The notes: a model not told the origin generated them from the sequence alone. 22,165 nucleotides of DNA from Terrisporobacter sp. (GCA_029851945.1 JARKUZ010000021.1:1-22165), one strand, 5' to 3'. Shown: positions 1 to 6,957, counted from the stretch's first letter. Program-made: numbers and translations.

Positions 1-190
1 AATCAAAACACCAATAATATTAAGATTGATACATAATTATTTTACTTATTTTTTAAATTTAACTAGTTTATCTACACAAAAAAAGTATCCTAAAAATTAA
101 GATACTTTTTTGAATACATAATTTGAATACATAATTAAGGGTTTAAGGATTTATTATAGTTTGGCTACTTCCTCACCAAAGTATATATAT
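1..190. repeat. Direct repeat copy 1: decayed gene 3' end plus terminator
   Basis: This block is closely similar, with small indels, to 3664-3840. Both copies share the opening AATCAAAACACCAATAAT, a conserved middle, a hairpin, and the text that reads on the minus strand as FGEE(V/I)AKL followed by a stop. The copy starts at the first base of the window, so it may extend further left. It also contains a short tandem duplication of TGAATACATAAT (about 112-137). It looks like the end of an ancestral minus-strand gene with its terminator, present twice. Confidence 0.85.
80..112 (-). terminator. Intrinsic terminator in repeat copy 1
   Basis: The stem AAAAGTATC (81-89) pairs with GATACTTTT (101-109) around an 11-base loop. 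On the minus strand the stem is followed by a run of T, as expected for termination of the decayed minus-strand gene ending at 154. The T run on the plus side makes it possibly bidirectional. Confidence 0.6.
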
Positions 191-450
191 CCATTAATAG
201 AAATTGATAATCTTTATCAAACTCTTTAATTAAAAGATAATACTTTTCAATTAATTTGTCAATATTTTTTTGAAATTTTTATCATTAAATTCTCTAATAA
301 ATCTACTAAATAAAATTTTGTTTATAATCTTATAAATATTATTAAAGAAGGCTAATTTTAGTCCTCTTTATATACAATATGCTATGCAAAAAAATCCCCA
401 TTTAATTTCTTTAGCCAACTTAAATCAAAGTGCTTTACTTCAAATTTAAT
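154..450 (-). pseudogene. Decayed minus-strand coding remnant, family unknown
   Basis: The minus strand carries protein-like stretches in shifting frames. One ends FGEEVAKL and a stop at 154. Others read IDKLIEKYYLLIKEFDKDYQ (about 180-265), RFIREFNDKNF further upstream, and FEVKHFDLSWLKKLNGDFFA (about 385-450). They are separated by frameshifts and stops, and no start codon with a ribosome binding site is visible. The last residues match the second repeat copy near 3803. I do not recognise the family. The call rests on the composition of the conceptual peptides and the conserved 3' end with terminator. Confidence 0.45.
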
Positions 451-562
451 GAAACCATTTTGTAATAGGAAAACGATTAAATATTATGTATAATATAATT
501 AAAGTCTACAATTGTTATAAATTGTAAATAATATATGTAAGTAAATAATTTAAGGGGTGGAG

Positions 563-1411
563 ATGTATAATTTAAAGCAAATATATAAAAATGAAATAAA
601 AATTAAACCAATATCTTTATTAAAATCACTTTTTGCTATAGCTATATATATTTTAGTTCAAAATATAATAAGTTTGTTATCAGTTTTTATTAGTATTCTA
701 ATAAATCCAAACATGTCTTTTGTAAATAATATGATACTTATAATGATATCAACAGTGTTTATAAGTATAGCTATGGTAATATTGTCAGGGCATATATTTA
801 CTGAAAAAGGTAGTACTAAAATAAATAGCAATATTTTTAAACCTAACAAGAAAGATTATTTACATATTTGTTTGATAATAATAGGGTATATTTTAATTAG
901 AGAAGCTGCATTGTTTGAAGTATTAACACAGTTTGAAGGACCTATACCTGATGAAACTCTTGATTTTATTATTGAAAATTCTAGTGGTATAGAATTTTTT
1001 ATACTGAGTTTAATGTTATTTTTACAAACACTTATAGAAGCACCTATATTTGAAGAATTATTTTTTAGGGGAATATTATTGAATGGATTTCTAAGTAAAT
1101 ATAAAACAAATTATAAAAAAGCTATAATATATTCTGCGATAATATTTGCTATTGCACATTTAAATATACCTCAAGGGATAAATGCCTTTATATTAGGAGT
1201 AATACTAGGATATATTTATTATTATACAAAATCTATGAAACTATCTATTTTTGCTCATTTTATAAATAATTTAATTATATTTATACCAGTACCAAGTAAT
1301 ATAATAATTAAAATTACATATATTTGTTTAGGATTATATTGTATTGTAAAAGGACTGAACTACATAAGGCAATTACAAGAAAAAAATAATGAGTTAGCTA
1401 TAGATAATTAG
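563..1411 (+). CDS. CPBP family intramembrane metalloprotease
   Basis: A predicted membrane-embedded protease of the CPBP (CAAX protease / bacteriocin-processing, Abi) family, 282 residues from the chosen start. The family signatures are present in order: EELFFRG (Glu164-Glu165, Arg169), a second motif FAIAH (His199), and a third motif HFINN (His232, Asn236). Several hydrophobic segments surround them, starting near residues 20-50. An in-frame GTG exists at 557, but AAGGGG (552-557) is correctly spaced for the ATG at 563, so that start is preferred. A small membrane protein gene follows after 30 bases, probably in the same transcript, which ends at the hairpin near 1781-1828. In Firmicutes such proteins are linked to bacteriocin immunity or maturation or to stress responses; nothing nearby fixes the substrate. 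Confidence 0.9.
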   Translation: MYNLKQIYKNEIKIKPISLLKSLFAIAIYILVQNIISLLSVFISILINPNMSFVNNMILIMISTVFISIAMVILSGHIFTEKGSTKINSNIFKPNKKDYLHICLIIIGYILIREAALFEVLTQFEGPIPDETLDFIIENSSGIEFFILSLMLFLQTLIEAPIFEELFFRGILLNGFLSKYKTNYKKAIIYSAIIFAIAHLNIPQGINAFILGVILGYIYYYTKSMKLSIFAHFINNLIIFIPVPSNIIIKITYICLGLYCIVKGLNYIRQLQEKNNELAIDN

Positions 1412-1441
1412 TTATAAATTTACGGTGGGAGGTAATTTATC

Positions 1442-1711
1442 ATGTTGTTATGGATTATGGTGTTTCTTGGTATTTTACTATTTATTGTTGGGCTTTATTT
1501 TATTGTAAAAAATTATAAAGATGGAAAGTACATAAAAAAATATGGAGTAATTTCTTATATAGGGTTAAGCATAGCAGTTCTTGGATCAATATTATTAATG
1601 GAGCCTGTATTTACCAAATTACCCCCAAATTTATCTGGAGTTTTACCATGTTTTATATCTTTAGCTATTTTTATGATATCAGCTAAATTATTGCTAAAAC
1701 CTACATTTTAA
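1442..1711 (+). CDS. Small membrane protein, downstream partner of the CPBP protease
   Basis: An 89-residue protein with three hydrophobic segments (about residues 1-22, 37-55 and 65-86) and a short lysine-rich loop after the first. The strong ribosome binding site GGGAGGT lies just before the ATG. It starts 30 bases after the CPBP protease gene stops and has no promoter of its own that I can see, so the two are likely co-transcribed. I do not recognise a family. A partner or substrate role for the protease is inference from position only. Confidence 0.75.
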   Translation: MLLWIMVFLGILLFIVGLYFIVKNYKDGKYIKKYGVISYIGLSIAVLGSILLMEPVFTKLPPNLSGVLPCFISLAIFMISAKLLLKPTF

Positions 1712-1780
1712 AAAAAATAATTACCAATTTATTGAGTAGATTAAGTAAAGAATCTTAACATATTTAAACTAAAGTATATA

Positions 1781-1828
1781 AAAATGACTAGACTTTTGAT
1801 AATTCCAATAGTTCTAGCCATTTTTTTG
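1781..1828. terminator. Bidirectional intrinsic terminator
   Basis: AAAATGACTAGA (1781-1792) pairs, with one mismatch, with TCTAGCCATTTT (1813-1824). T runs follow on both strands. It serves the plus-strand protease operon and the minus-strand gene that stops at 1897. Confidence 0.75.
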
Positions 1829-1896
1829 CTTATTTATAATACAAAATTCTAATAAAGTCTAAATTTAATGAAAAAGACATTTATTATGCTAATAAA

Positions 1897-2124
1897 TTAT
1901 ACATTATTTTTATTATCTTTTATTGCCCGTGTTAATTTACGTAAATTATCATTTATAGAAATTAATAATATTAAAATTAAAATACCTATAATCCCTGTTC
2001 CACCTGAATTATTTATACTATTACTTACATTCTCTACACTATTTTGCAAATTAGATATTTCCATAGATATATCTTTAAGTTGCTCTACTATTTGATTTTG
2101 TTCTTCCACTATTTCACTCCTCAT
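1897..2124 (-). CDS. Small hypothetical protein, coiled coil plus membrane segment
   Basis: A 75-residue protein. Residues 1-40 have a heptad-like pattern (IVEQLKDISMEISNLQNSVE) consistent with a short coiled coil. A Gly-Gly linker follows, then one hydrophobic helix (about residues 44-57), then a basic tail ending LTRAIKDNKNNV. The ATG at 2124 has AAAGGG upstream. An in-frame GTG at 2109 has a better-placed AGGAG, so the protein may be five residues shorter. A promoter (TTGGTA, 17-base spacer, TATAAT) lies at 2203-2231 on the same strand, which favours this ORF over the overlapping plus-strand frame. The layout resembles small haemolysin-XhlA-like or holin-like phage proteins, but the match is too weak to name. 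Confidence 0.6.
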   Translation of the reverse strand: MRSEIVEEQNQIVEQLKDISMEISNLQNSVENVSNSINNSGGTGIIGILILILLISINDNLRKLTRAIKDNKNNV

Positions 2125-2202
2125 ACCCTTTTGTTGAAAATTTTTAAAAATTACTTATATAATCTCAATAATTTTAATACATAATAATTGTTGCCTTTTT
2201 AT

Positions 2203-2231
2203 ATTATATACTTTGTAAATTCATTTACCAA
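2203..2231 (-). promoter_or_regulatory. Predicted sigma-A promoter for the gene at 1897-2124
   Basis: Read on the minus strand: -35 TTGGTA (2226-2231), a 17-base spacer, and a consensus -10 TATAAT (2203-2208). It lies about 80 bases upstream of the start codon. Confidence 0.55.
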
Positions 2232-2330
2232 TACCAAAATAACATTAAATCTATATCTTATAAATTTAAATTAATCAAATTAATTTATTTTTAGGCTATA
2301 TTAGCTTTTATTTTGATATACTATAGATAA

Positions 2331-2385
2331 AAATAAATGTACCTTAGTATTTTCAATATATTAAAATACTAAGGTACATTTATTT
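2331..2385. terminator. Long perfect hairpin, probable bidirectional terminator
   Basis: 2331-2353 and 2363-2385 are perfect reverse complements over 23 bases, with a 9-base loop. The stop codon of the minus-strand gene (2387-2389) sits immediately beside it. The stem ends in A/T-rich arms, which can provide a U tract in either direction. The stem is unusually long and perfect for this window. Confidence 0.7.
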
Positions 2386-2386
2386 A

Positions 2387-2707
2387 CTAAATTTTTGATT
2401 TTATTCTATAATATGTAGCACAAACAATAACATTTAGTGTAATTGTAATTACAAGAAGTAATCCTGATGTAAGTGCTACTGTACTTAAAGTATCCATCAT
2501 CGCTGTCCAGTCCTCTATATTAACCAAATGATTAATATAAAAAATCTGCATACATAATGAAATGGCACATGCACTAGCACTAGCTATAGAAAAAATCCCC
2601 CACTTCTTATTGATAGACTTATTCTCCCACATAAGATTAATAATTGGGATAATAAGAGCAATCAACCCAAATAATAAACTTCCCCTATTTAACAAACCAT
2701 AATCCAT
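2387..2707 (-). CDS. Small integral membrane protein, unknown family
   Basis: A 106-residue protein with three hydrophobic segments (about residues 10-27, 37-56 and 74-97), the first separated from the second by a charged WENKSINKK loop. The ATG at 2707 is preceded by a GGGGG ribosome binding site. An extended -10 promoter (TGATATAAT) lies upstream at 2790-2798. It is monocistronic and ends at the 23-bp hairpin. I do not recognise the family; the even length and topology suggest a conserved clostridial hypothetical membrane protein. Confidence 0.7.
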   Translation of the reverse strand: MDYGLLNRGSLLFGLIALIIPIINLMWENKSINKKWGIFSIASASACAISLCMQIFYINHLVNIEDWTAMMDTLSTVALTSGLLLVITITLNVIVCATYYRIKSKI

Positions 2708-2789
2708 AATGATATTTACCCCCTAGCTTTCTAACTTATGTATTTGTTTAATAAAAGTAATTAATGTTAAATTACAGTTACTGACTTTG

Positions 2790-2798
2790 ATTATATCA
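2790..2798 (-). promoter_or_regulatory. Extended -10 promoter for the gene at 2387-2707
   Basis: Read on the minus strand, TGATATAAT contains the TGn extension directly before a consensus TATAAT. No good -35 box is visible at 17 bases, as is common for extended -10 promoters. The leader would be about 75 bases. Confidence 0.5.
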
Positions 2799-2954
2799 TA
2801 AATTTTTTTAAATTATTTATTTCCTTTACCTCTTTTTCTATGTTCTCTAAGCATTTTAAAAATAGTGATTTTAAATGATTTTCAATTTTTATTTGAATAT
2901 TTAACTATGACTTTTATATATACTTTTTACATAATTGTCTAACAGAGCCTAATT

Positions 2955-3494
2955 TTATAATAGGGTATTTTTAATTAACGAAAATATTTCCACATCCAAA
3001 AAAACATCTTCTTTAAATATGCTTTGTCTAAGTGTTCCCTCTTTTTTAAATCCAAGCTTTGTTAATAAATTATAAGATGAATTATTCCCTATAACAACTT
3101 CAGCTTCTATTCTATGTAAATTTAAATCGTAAAATGCATATCTAATTATTTCACTAACAGCTTCCATTCCATAGCCATTGTACCAATAAGTACTATATAT
3201 ATCATATCCTAAATTACATTTTTTATTTTTAAAATCTATGCTATTATACCCTGCTAACCCAATTAATTTATTATTTTCCTTAAGAACAATTCCCCATCTC
3301 ATACCATTACCTTCTGAACTAGCTTTTAAAATTTTATCAATTAATATTTTGGCGTCATTTTCACACTTAAGTGATGTTTTTCCTAGGTATTTAGTCACTT
3401 CATCCTTTGATAGGTAGTTAAATATATCTAATAAATCATTCTTTGATAAGCTTCTTAACAACAATCGATTGGTTTCTAAATTCTTAAAATTCAT
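2955..3494 (-). CDS. GNAT family N-acetyltransferase, RimJ/RimL type
   Basis: A 179-residue acetyltransferase that would transfer an acetyl group from acetyl-CoA to an amine, classically a protein N-terminus (RimJ/RimL/RimI-like) or a small molecule. The N-terminus NLETNRLLLRSLSKND is the typical first strand of this subgroup. The acetyl-CoA-binding loop is visible as YNGYGMEA (family pattern Q/R-x-x-G-x-G/A). It is followed by AFYDLNLHRIEAEV and NNSSYNLLTKLGFKKEGTLR, the conserved C-terminal core. The length is normal. The ATG at 3494 has a GGGG ribosome binding site. It is a single gene with no operon partner. The substrate cannot be deduced. Confidence 0.9.
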   Translation of the reverse strand: MNFKNLETNRLLLRSLSKNDLLDIFNYLSKDEVTKYLGKTSLKCENDAKILIDKILKASSEGNGMRWGIVLKENNKLIGLAGYNSIDFKNKKCNLGYDIYSTYWYNGYGMEAVSEIIRYAFYDLNLHRIEAEVVIGNNSSYNLLTKLGFKKEGTLRQSIFKEDVFLDVEIFSLIKNTLL

Positions 3495-3663
3495 ATTCTA
3501 ATCCCCTTATTAAAATACTTAGTCTACAATGTTTCTTTTTTTATTTATAAATCTCCACCTAAATTTAATAATTTTACCATTTTTGCTCTTTAATTATATT
3601 GTACTATTAATATGTTAATTTTCTATAATTTTATCTAATAATTACGATCTAAAAATATATTTA

Positions 3664-3840
3664 AATCAAAACACCAATAATGTTTAACTATGATACATAA
3701 TTGTTTTACTTATTTTTAAAATTTAACTAGTTTATCTCCATAAAAAAGTACCTTAAAAATTAAGATACTTTTTGAATACATAATTAAGGATTTAAGTATT
3801 TATTATAGTTTGGCTATTTCCTCACCAAAGTGTATACATT
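3664..3840. repeat. Direct repeat copy 2: decayed gene 3' end plus terminator
   Basis: The second copy of the block at 1-190. It contains the same opening sequence, a terminator-like hairpin (AAAAAGTACCTTAAAAATTAAGATACTTTTT region, about 3744-3774), and a minus-strand reading CIHFGEEIAKL with its stop at 3803-3805. Beyond about 3840 similarity stops and an in-frame stop appears, so only the last 11 or so codons survive. The block lies in the 5' flank of the nuclease-like lipoprotein gene and is not part of its coding sequence. Confidence 0.85.
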
Positions 3841-3920
3841 TTTATTCATCACTGCCTTCAGGCAATACTTTAATTTATACCAAATATCGGTTAAAATGTA
3901 AAAAGGGGGGGGATAAAACA

Positions 3921-4661
3921 ATGAAAAAGAGATTTTTAATAGCTACAATCGTAGCAAGCATAGGGTTAGTAGGATGTGGGAGTGATTCAACTGACGATGT
4001 TAAGAAAGAATCAAATACAGATACTAAAGGAGTAGAACAAAGCACTTATAATGAAAATACATATGAAATAAAGGATAGCTTTGCAAAAGGTGTAGTTGAT
4101 AGTATTGTAGATGGTGATAGTTTATACATAGACTGGTCAGAACATAGAAAAGATGGATTAGGAAAAAAGACTCTATTCGAGCTAGAGTATATTAATGCTC
4201 CAGAAATTACACATAATATATTCAACAAGATGCCTTATGCAGAAGAATCAAAAAAGAACCTAGAGGATTTAGCATCTCCTGGAGATGAGGTTTATATTGA
4301 ATTTTCTGAGGATGGGGTTACACGTAGAGCCTTTATATACGTTAAAACAGGGGATAAAGTAAAGCAACTTAACAATGAACAAATTAAGTCGGGGTTGGCT
4401 TATACCAAGAGTAATATATTTCTTAGTAAAGGGCATGAAAATCTAGCAAAATTAGAAGAAACTGAAAATCTAGCAAAGAAACAAAGCTTAGGTATCTGGT
4501 TGGAAAAAGACTTTGTTGTTGATGGAATGTTTAATAAAAAGTATGTAAAAGAAGGAAAAGAAGAATTATACGAAGAGAAGAAAAGAGACCCAGAAGCAAC
4601 ACGTATAACTCTAGTTGTAGATCAAGAAACTAAAAAATCTACAGTTTTACCTAATGATTAA
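3921..4661 (+). CDS. Lipoprotein with a degenerate staphylococcal-nuclease (SNase) fold
   Basis: A 246-residue predicted lipoprotein. The signal peptide is MKKRFLIATIVASIGLVGC, with the lipobox LVGC and the lipidated Cys19. A charged linker follows (20-50), then an SNase-like domain (about 52-193): VDGDSLYID holds Asp64 and Asp66, equivalent to the metal-site DGD. FELEYINAPEI (86-96) aligns with the nuclease active-site strand, TRRAFIY (134-140) with the region around Arg87 of the staphylococcal enzyme, and LGIW closes the domain. By that alignment Arg35 is replaced by Glu87 and Asp40 by Asn92, so nuclease activity is doubtful. The ATG at 3921 follows an A4G8 ribosome binding site; an open frame runs 37 codons further upstream but lies in repeat DNA. 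Monocistronic, with a strong terminator. Confidence 0.88.
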   Translation: MKKRFLIATIVASIGLVGCGSDSTDDVKKESNTDTKGVEQSTYNENTYEIKDSFAKGVVDSIVDGDSLYIDWSEHRKDGLGKKTLFELEYINAPEITHNIFNKMPYAEESKKNLEDLASPGDEVYIEFSEDGVTRRAFIYVKTGDKVKQLNNEQIKSGLAYTKSNIFLSKGHENLAKLEETENLAKKQSLGIWLEKDFVVDGMFNKKYVKEGKEELYEEKKRDPEATRITLVVDQETKKSTVLPND

Positions 4662-4700
4662 AAAACACTGCTGTTTATTAGTAAACAGCAGTGTTTTTTT
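4661..4700 (+). terminator. Strong intrinsic terminator of the SNase-like lipoprotein gene
   Basis: 4661-4677 and 4682-4698 are perfect 17-base reverse complements around a TTAG loop, followed by T. The stem begins within the stop codon of the gene. Confidence 0.9.
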
Positions 4701-4815
4701 CGAATATTTTATAATCCCCCTATTAACCTACTTCTAGGTTTCTCTTAATTTATTCGTGTACATATTTATTTTCATGTACAACTTTTTATCAAACTATTAT
4801 CTAAATCTAAATTTA

Positions 4816-5019
4816 TTAAAATTCAAAAATAAATAATTCTTCAATGGGAGTATTTAACTCCCTTGAAATTCTAACAGCTAATTCAAGTGAAGGATTGTAT
4901 TTTGCATTTTCTAAACGAGCTATAGTTTCTCTTCTAACATTAACTTTATTAGCTAATTCTTCTTGAGTTAACTCATTAAATTGACGATATTTCTTTAAAT
5001 TACTAATAAACTTTGCCAT
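4816..5019 (-). CDS. XRE-family HTH transcriptional regulator
   Basis: A 67-residue protein that is essentially one Cro/CI-type helix-turn-helix domain. LTQEELANKVNVRRETIARLE covers helices 2 and 3, and YNPSLELAVRISRELNTPIEELF is the C-terminal part typical of the short YgzD/YozG-like regulators. It starts 5 bases after the stop of the DUF3796 gene, with its ribosome binding site (AGGGAAG) inside the end of that gene, so translation is probably coupled. It likely represses its own operon by binding the palindrome at 5408-5448; that is inference. Confidence 0.92.
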   Translation of the reverse strand: MAKFISNLKKYRQFNELTQEELANKVNVRRETIARLENAKYNPSLELAVRISRELNTPIEELFIFEF

Positions 5020-5024
5020 ATTTT

Positions 5025-5387
5025 TTACTTCCCTAAATCAAATTTGTAAGTTAAAAATGCCCATAAATTCATTGATATTGCAAAAGTAAGTGCTACTATT
5101 AATATTTGCAGTCTATAAAGTGTTAGTAAATCTACTGTATATAACTGAATTAATACACTTGATACAATTGCTATAGCAAAACATGCAGGAAATACTATAT
5201 AAGCTGCTCTATGTTTATTGTAAATTAATCTCTCATCTTCACAATCACCTAGCTTGTACCACCAATAATTGCTTAATTGAGCAAAGAAGGCAAAATATAT
5301 AAGTCCTACTGGATCACCGTTTAATTCTTTAAAACCTAAAAATCCAAAAAGTGCGAAAAAAATTGAATACTTGTTTAACTCTTTCAT
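5025..5387 (-). CDS. DUF3796-like membrane protein, partner of an XRE regulator
   Basis: A 120-residue protein from the ATG at 5387. The N-terminus FFALFGFLGFKELNGDPVGLIYFAFF is characteristic of DUF3796. It is followed by YWWYKLGDCEDERLI and two further membrane segments (about residues 63-82 and 94-114). An upstream in-frame ATG at 5405 exists, but AAGGGGGA lies between the two ATGs and is placed for the one at 5387. It is the first gene of a two-gene operon with the XRE regulator. Function is unknown; such XRE-plus-membrane-protein pairs are frequent in Firmicutes. Confidence 0.82.
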   Translation of the reverse strand: MKELNKYSIFFALFGFLGFKELNGDPVGLIYFAFFAQLSNYWWYKLGDCEDERLIYNKHRAAYIVFPACFAIAIVSSVLIQLYTVDLLTLYRLQILIVALTFAISMNLWAFLTYKFDLGK

Positions 5388-5407
5388 AAATAAATCCCCC
5401 TTCATAT

Positions 5408-5448
5408 ATGTGATATATTTATATCTATATATTACATATATATCACAT
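5408..5448 (-). promoter_or_regulatory. Candidate operator upstream of the DUF3796-XRE operon
   Basis: ATGTGATATAT (5408-5418) and ATATATCACAT (5438-5448) are perfect 11-base inverted repeats separated by 19 bases, starting about 20 bases upstream of the DUF3796 start codon. Position and symmetry suit a dimeric XRE repressor. The AT-rich context means chance symmetry cannot be excluded. Confidence 0.5.
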
Positions 5449-5505
5449 TGATTTTTATATTATGACTGAAATAAAAAATATATTTTAATATTTAGATTAG
5501 CTTTG

Positions 5506-5629
5506 TCTAATTATTTTAGCTATTGTATTATCTAAAAATATATTTAAGGTAAATGGTGAAGATTTAGACTCTTTAGTTGATGCTAAAGTTGTTGAGACTG
5601 ACACTACTGAATACGATTTAGTATTATAA
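5506..5629 (+). pseudogene. DUF2922 family remnant, N-terminus lost
   Basis: The plus strand reads LSKNIFKVNGEDLDSLVDAK, then VVETDTTEYDLVL and a stop at 5627-5629. This matches the C-terminal half of DUF2922 proteins (usual form: ISKNIF..NGGDLV....ARVV.R.VTEFDL), which are about 70 residues long. Upstream the frame runs into a stop (about 5500) with no ATG or ribosome binding site and loses resemblance to the family, so the first half is missing. It lies 13 bases before a YvrJ-like gene, the usual neighbour of DUF2922 genes. Confidence 0.65.
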
Positions 5630-5642
5630 TATAGGTAATATT

Positions 5643-5795
5643 ATGGAATTTAATATACAAACTTTAATATCTAATATTGGATTTCCTATCACTTTGTCTA
5701 TGTATTTACTTATACGAATTGAAGGAAAGCTATTAAATCTTACTGATAGTATTAATAATTTATCTAAAAATATATTAAGTATAAAAAAGGGATGA
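5643..5795 (+). CDS. YvrJ family protein
   Basis: A 50-codon gene too short for usual ORF cut-offs. The protein starts MEFNIQTLISNIGFPITLSM and continues YLLIRIEGKLLNLTDSINNL. This is the YvrJ pattern: a short N-terminus, SNxGFPI, one membrane helix (about residues 8-25), an RIEGKL motif, and an amphipathic tail. A weak ribosome binding site, AGGT, precedes the ATG. It ends in a terminator whose stem overlaps the stop codon. YvrJ genes are normally grouped with DUF1659 and DUF2922 genes; here DUF2922 is broken and DUF1659 is not seen. The role of the family is unknown. Confidence 0.85.
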   Translation: MEFNIQTLISNIGFPITLSMYLLIRIEGKLLNLTDSINNLSKNILSIKKG

Positions 5796-5812
5796 ATTTC
5801 ATCCCTTTTTAT
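5784..5812. terminator. Bidirectional terminator between yvrJ-like gene and gene at 5814
   Basis: AAAAAGGGATGA (5784-5795) and TCATCCCTTTTT (5799-5810) form a perfect 12-base stem with a 3-base loop. Convergent genes end on both sides. Confidence 0.9.
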
Positions 5813-5813
5813 T

Positions 5814-6779
5814 TTAACTATTTTTCTTCTCTAGGCATTTTTCAGGATAAATATAAATTAATTCCCATTTGCCATCTTTACCTTTTTTATAATCAGCTAT
5901 TTTTATATCAACACCATTAGTTAGCTGATAAAATAAAACATAATATTCATTACCTACCTTATCCTTAAAATAAACCTTCTTTTCATATCCCTCTTCCTTA
6001 ACATCTATATCTCCACTAATTAAAGAACACCAATCTCCATACTCAATGGCAACAAGACTCTTTGCATCGTATGCCCATCCATGATAAGGTGCACACAAAT
6101 AGTTTTCAGCTGTATATTTTATATCTTTAATTTTGTACCCATCATTTTCTTTATCTAAATAAATATATCCATAATAATATGCAAATAATCCCTTTTGCTC
6201 CTTAGAGCCTTCTATTACCTCTAGTTCAACAAAGTACTTTATTTCATTAGGATTATTTTCACTTGGTGGAACTTCATTTAGCTTTATTAAATTAATATGT
6301 AGCTTATTTTCAAATGACTTTAAATAATCTTTATATGAATATTTTTCTTTATAAGAATCTGATAAAAAATTATATGAAACAGGATAAGGTCCTCTAGCCT
6401 CACCTAATGTACCACATCCAGTATTTGTGCCCTTTGTAGGATTTGCTGCTTCTCTTAAAACACTAAAATAGTTTATTATAGTATCTCTTGGAGTATTAAA
6501 AAGATTTTTAGGTAATTTTACATCAGAAGGATTACCATCATAAATATTATACATATTATATATTCTATCGTTTAATATAGGCATATTAGATGGTCTAAAA
6601 AATCTTTCTAGGCTATAATGCTCTTCACTATTATCAACATCATGTTCATATTCTACTTTTCTTTCTTTTATATATTTTCCGCCTAGTATTAATTTATCAG
6701 AGCTCTCTTCACATTTACCTATTATAGATGTGCTTATTAATGCTATTGTAATTAAAAGTATATATCTAAATTTAAACAT
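5814..6779 (-). CDS. Exported hypothetical protein
   Basis: A 321-residue protein from the ATG at 6779, chosen because AGAGGA is correctly placed and because the protein then begins with a signal peptide (FKFRYILLITIALISTSIIG, about residues 2-21). A cysteine follows at residue 23, but GKC is not a canonical lipobox. The mature part is hydrophilic. It contains TPRDTIINYFSVLREA and FLSDSYKEKYSYKDYLKSF, which is an arrangement often seen in NTF2-like extracytoplasmic proteins of clostridia, then the C-terminal block CAPYHGWAYDAKSLVAIEYG. I do not recognise a named family. An in-frame upstream ATG at 6827 would give a poor signal sequence. Single gene, ending at a shared terminator. Confidence 0.75.
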   Translation of the reverse strand: MFKFRYILLITIALISTSIIGKCEESSDKLILGGKYIKERKVEYEHDVDNSEEHYSLERFFRPSNMPILNDRIYNMYNIYDGNPSDVKLPKNLFNTPRDTIINYFSVLREAANPTKGTNTGCGTLGEARGPYPVSYNFLSDSYKEKYSYKDYLKSFENKLHINLIKLNEVPPSENNPNEIKYFVELEVIEGSKEQKGLFAYYYGYIYLDKENDGYKIKDIKYTAENYLCAPYHGWAYDAKSLVAIEYGDWCSLISGDIDVKEEGYEKKVYFKDKVGNEYYVLFYQLTNGVDIKIADYKKGKDGKWELIYIYPEKCLEKKNS

Positions 6780-6937
6780 AGTTGTCCTCTTTTCATTGCT
6801 TAATAAGTTCATTACTATGTTTAACAAATAAAACTAAATTTATTATTAAATTTATAAAATAAATAAATTTTCAACCACAAATATAATTATTTATAAATCT
6901 TAATTTATATATTAGATTATTTTATATTTACATATTT

Positions 6938-6957
6938 ACACGTATTTAAATACGTGT
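6938..6957. promoter_or_regulatory. Palindrome in the divergent promoter region upstream of the hicB-like gene
   Basis: ACACGTATTTAAATACGTGT is a perfect 20-base palindrome. Flanking ATTTACATAT/ATATGTAAAT arms extend it imperfectly. It lies between the divergent genes at 6779 (minus) and 7056 (plus), about 100 bases before the hicB-like start. A site for a dimeric regulator, possibly the HicB-like protein itself, is plausible. Confidence 0.45.

Noticed and set aside
1868..2095. Plus-strand 75-codon open frame overlapping the gene at 1897-2124
   Set aside because: It lacks a ribosome binding site and reads as low-complexity antisense. The minus-strand frame has a promoter, start signals and coiled-coil character.
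2791..2905. Minus-strand frame of about 37 codons (LKSLFLKCLENIEKEVKEIN) without a start
   Set aside because: It is protein-like and could be another gene remnant, but it has no start, no homologous copy in the window and overlaps a promoter. Not enough to call.
3810..3920. N-terminal extension of the SNase-like lipoprotein
   Set aside because: The extra 37 codons lie in repeat DNA and would bury the signal peptide; the G-rich ribosome binding site precedes the ATG at 3921.
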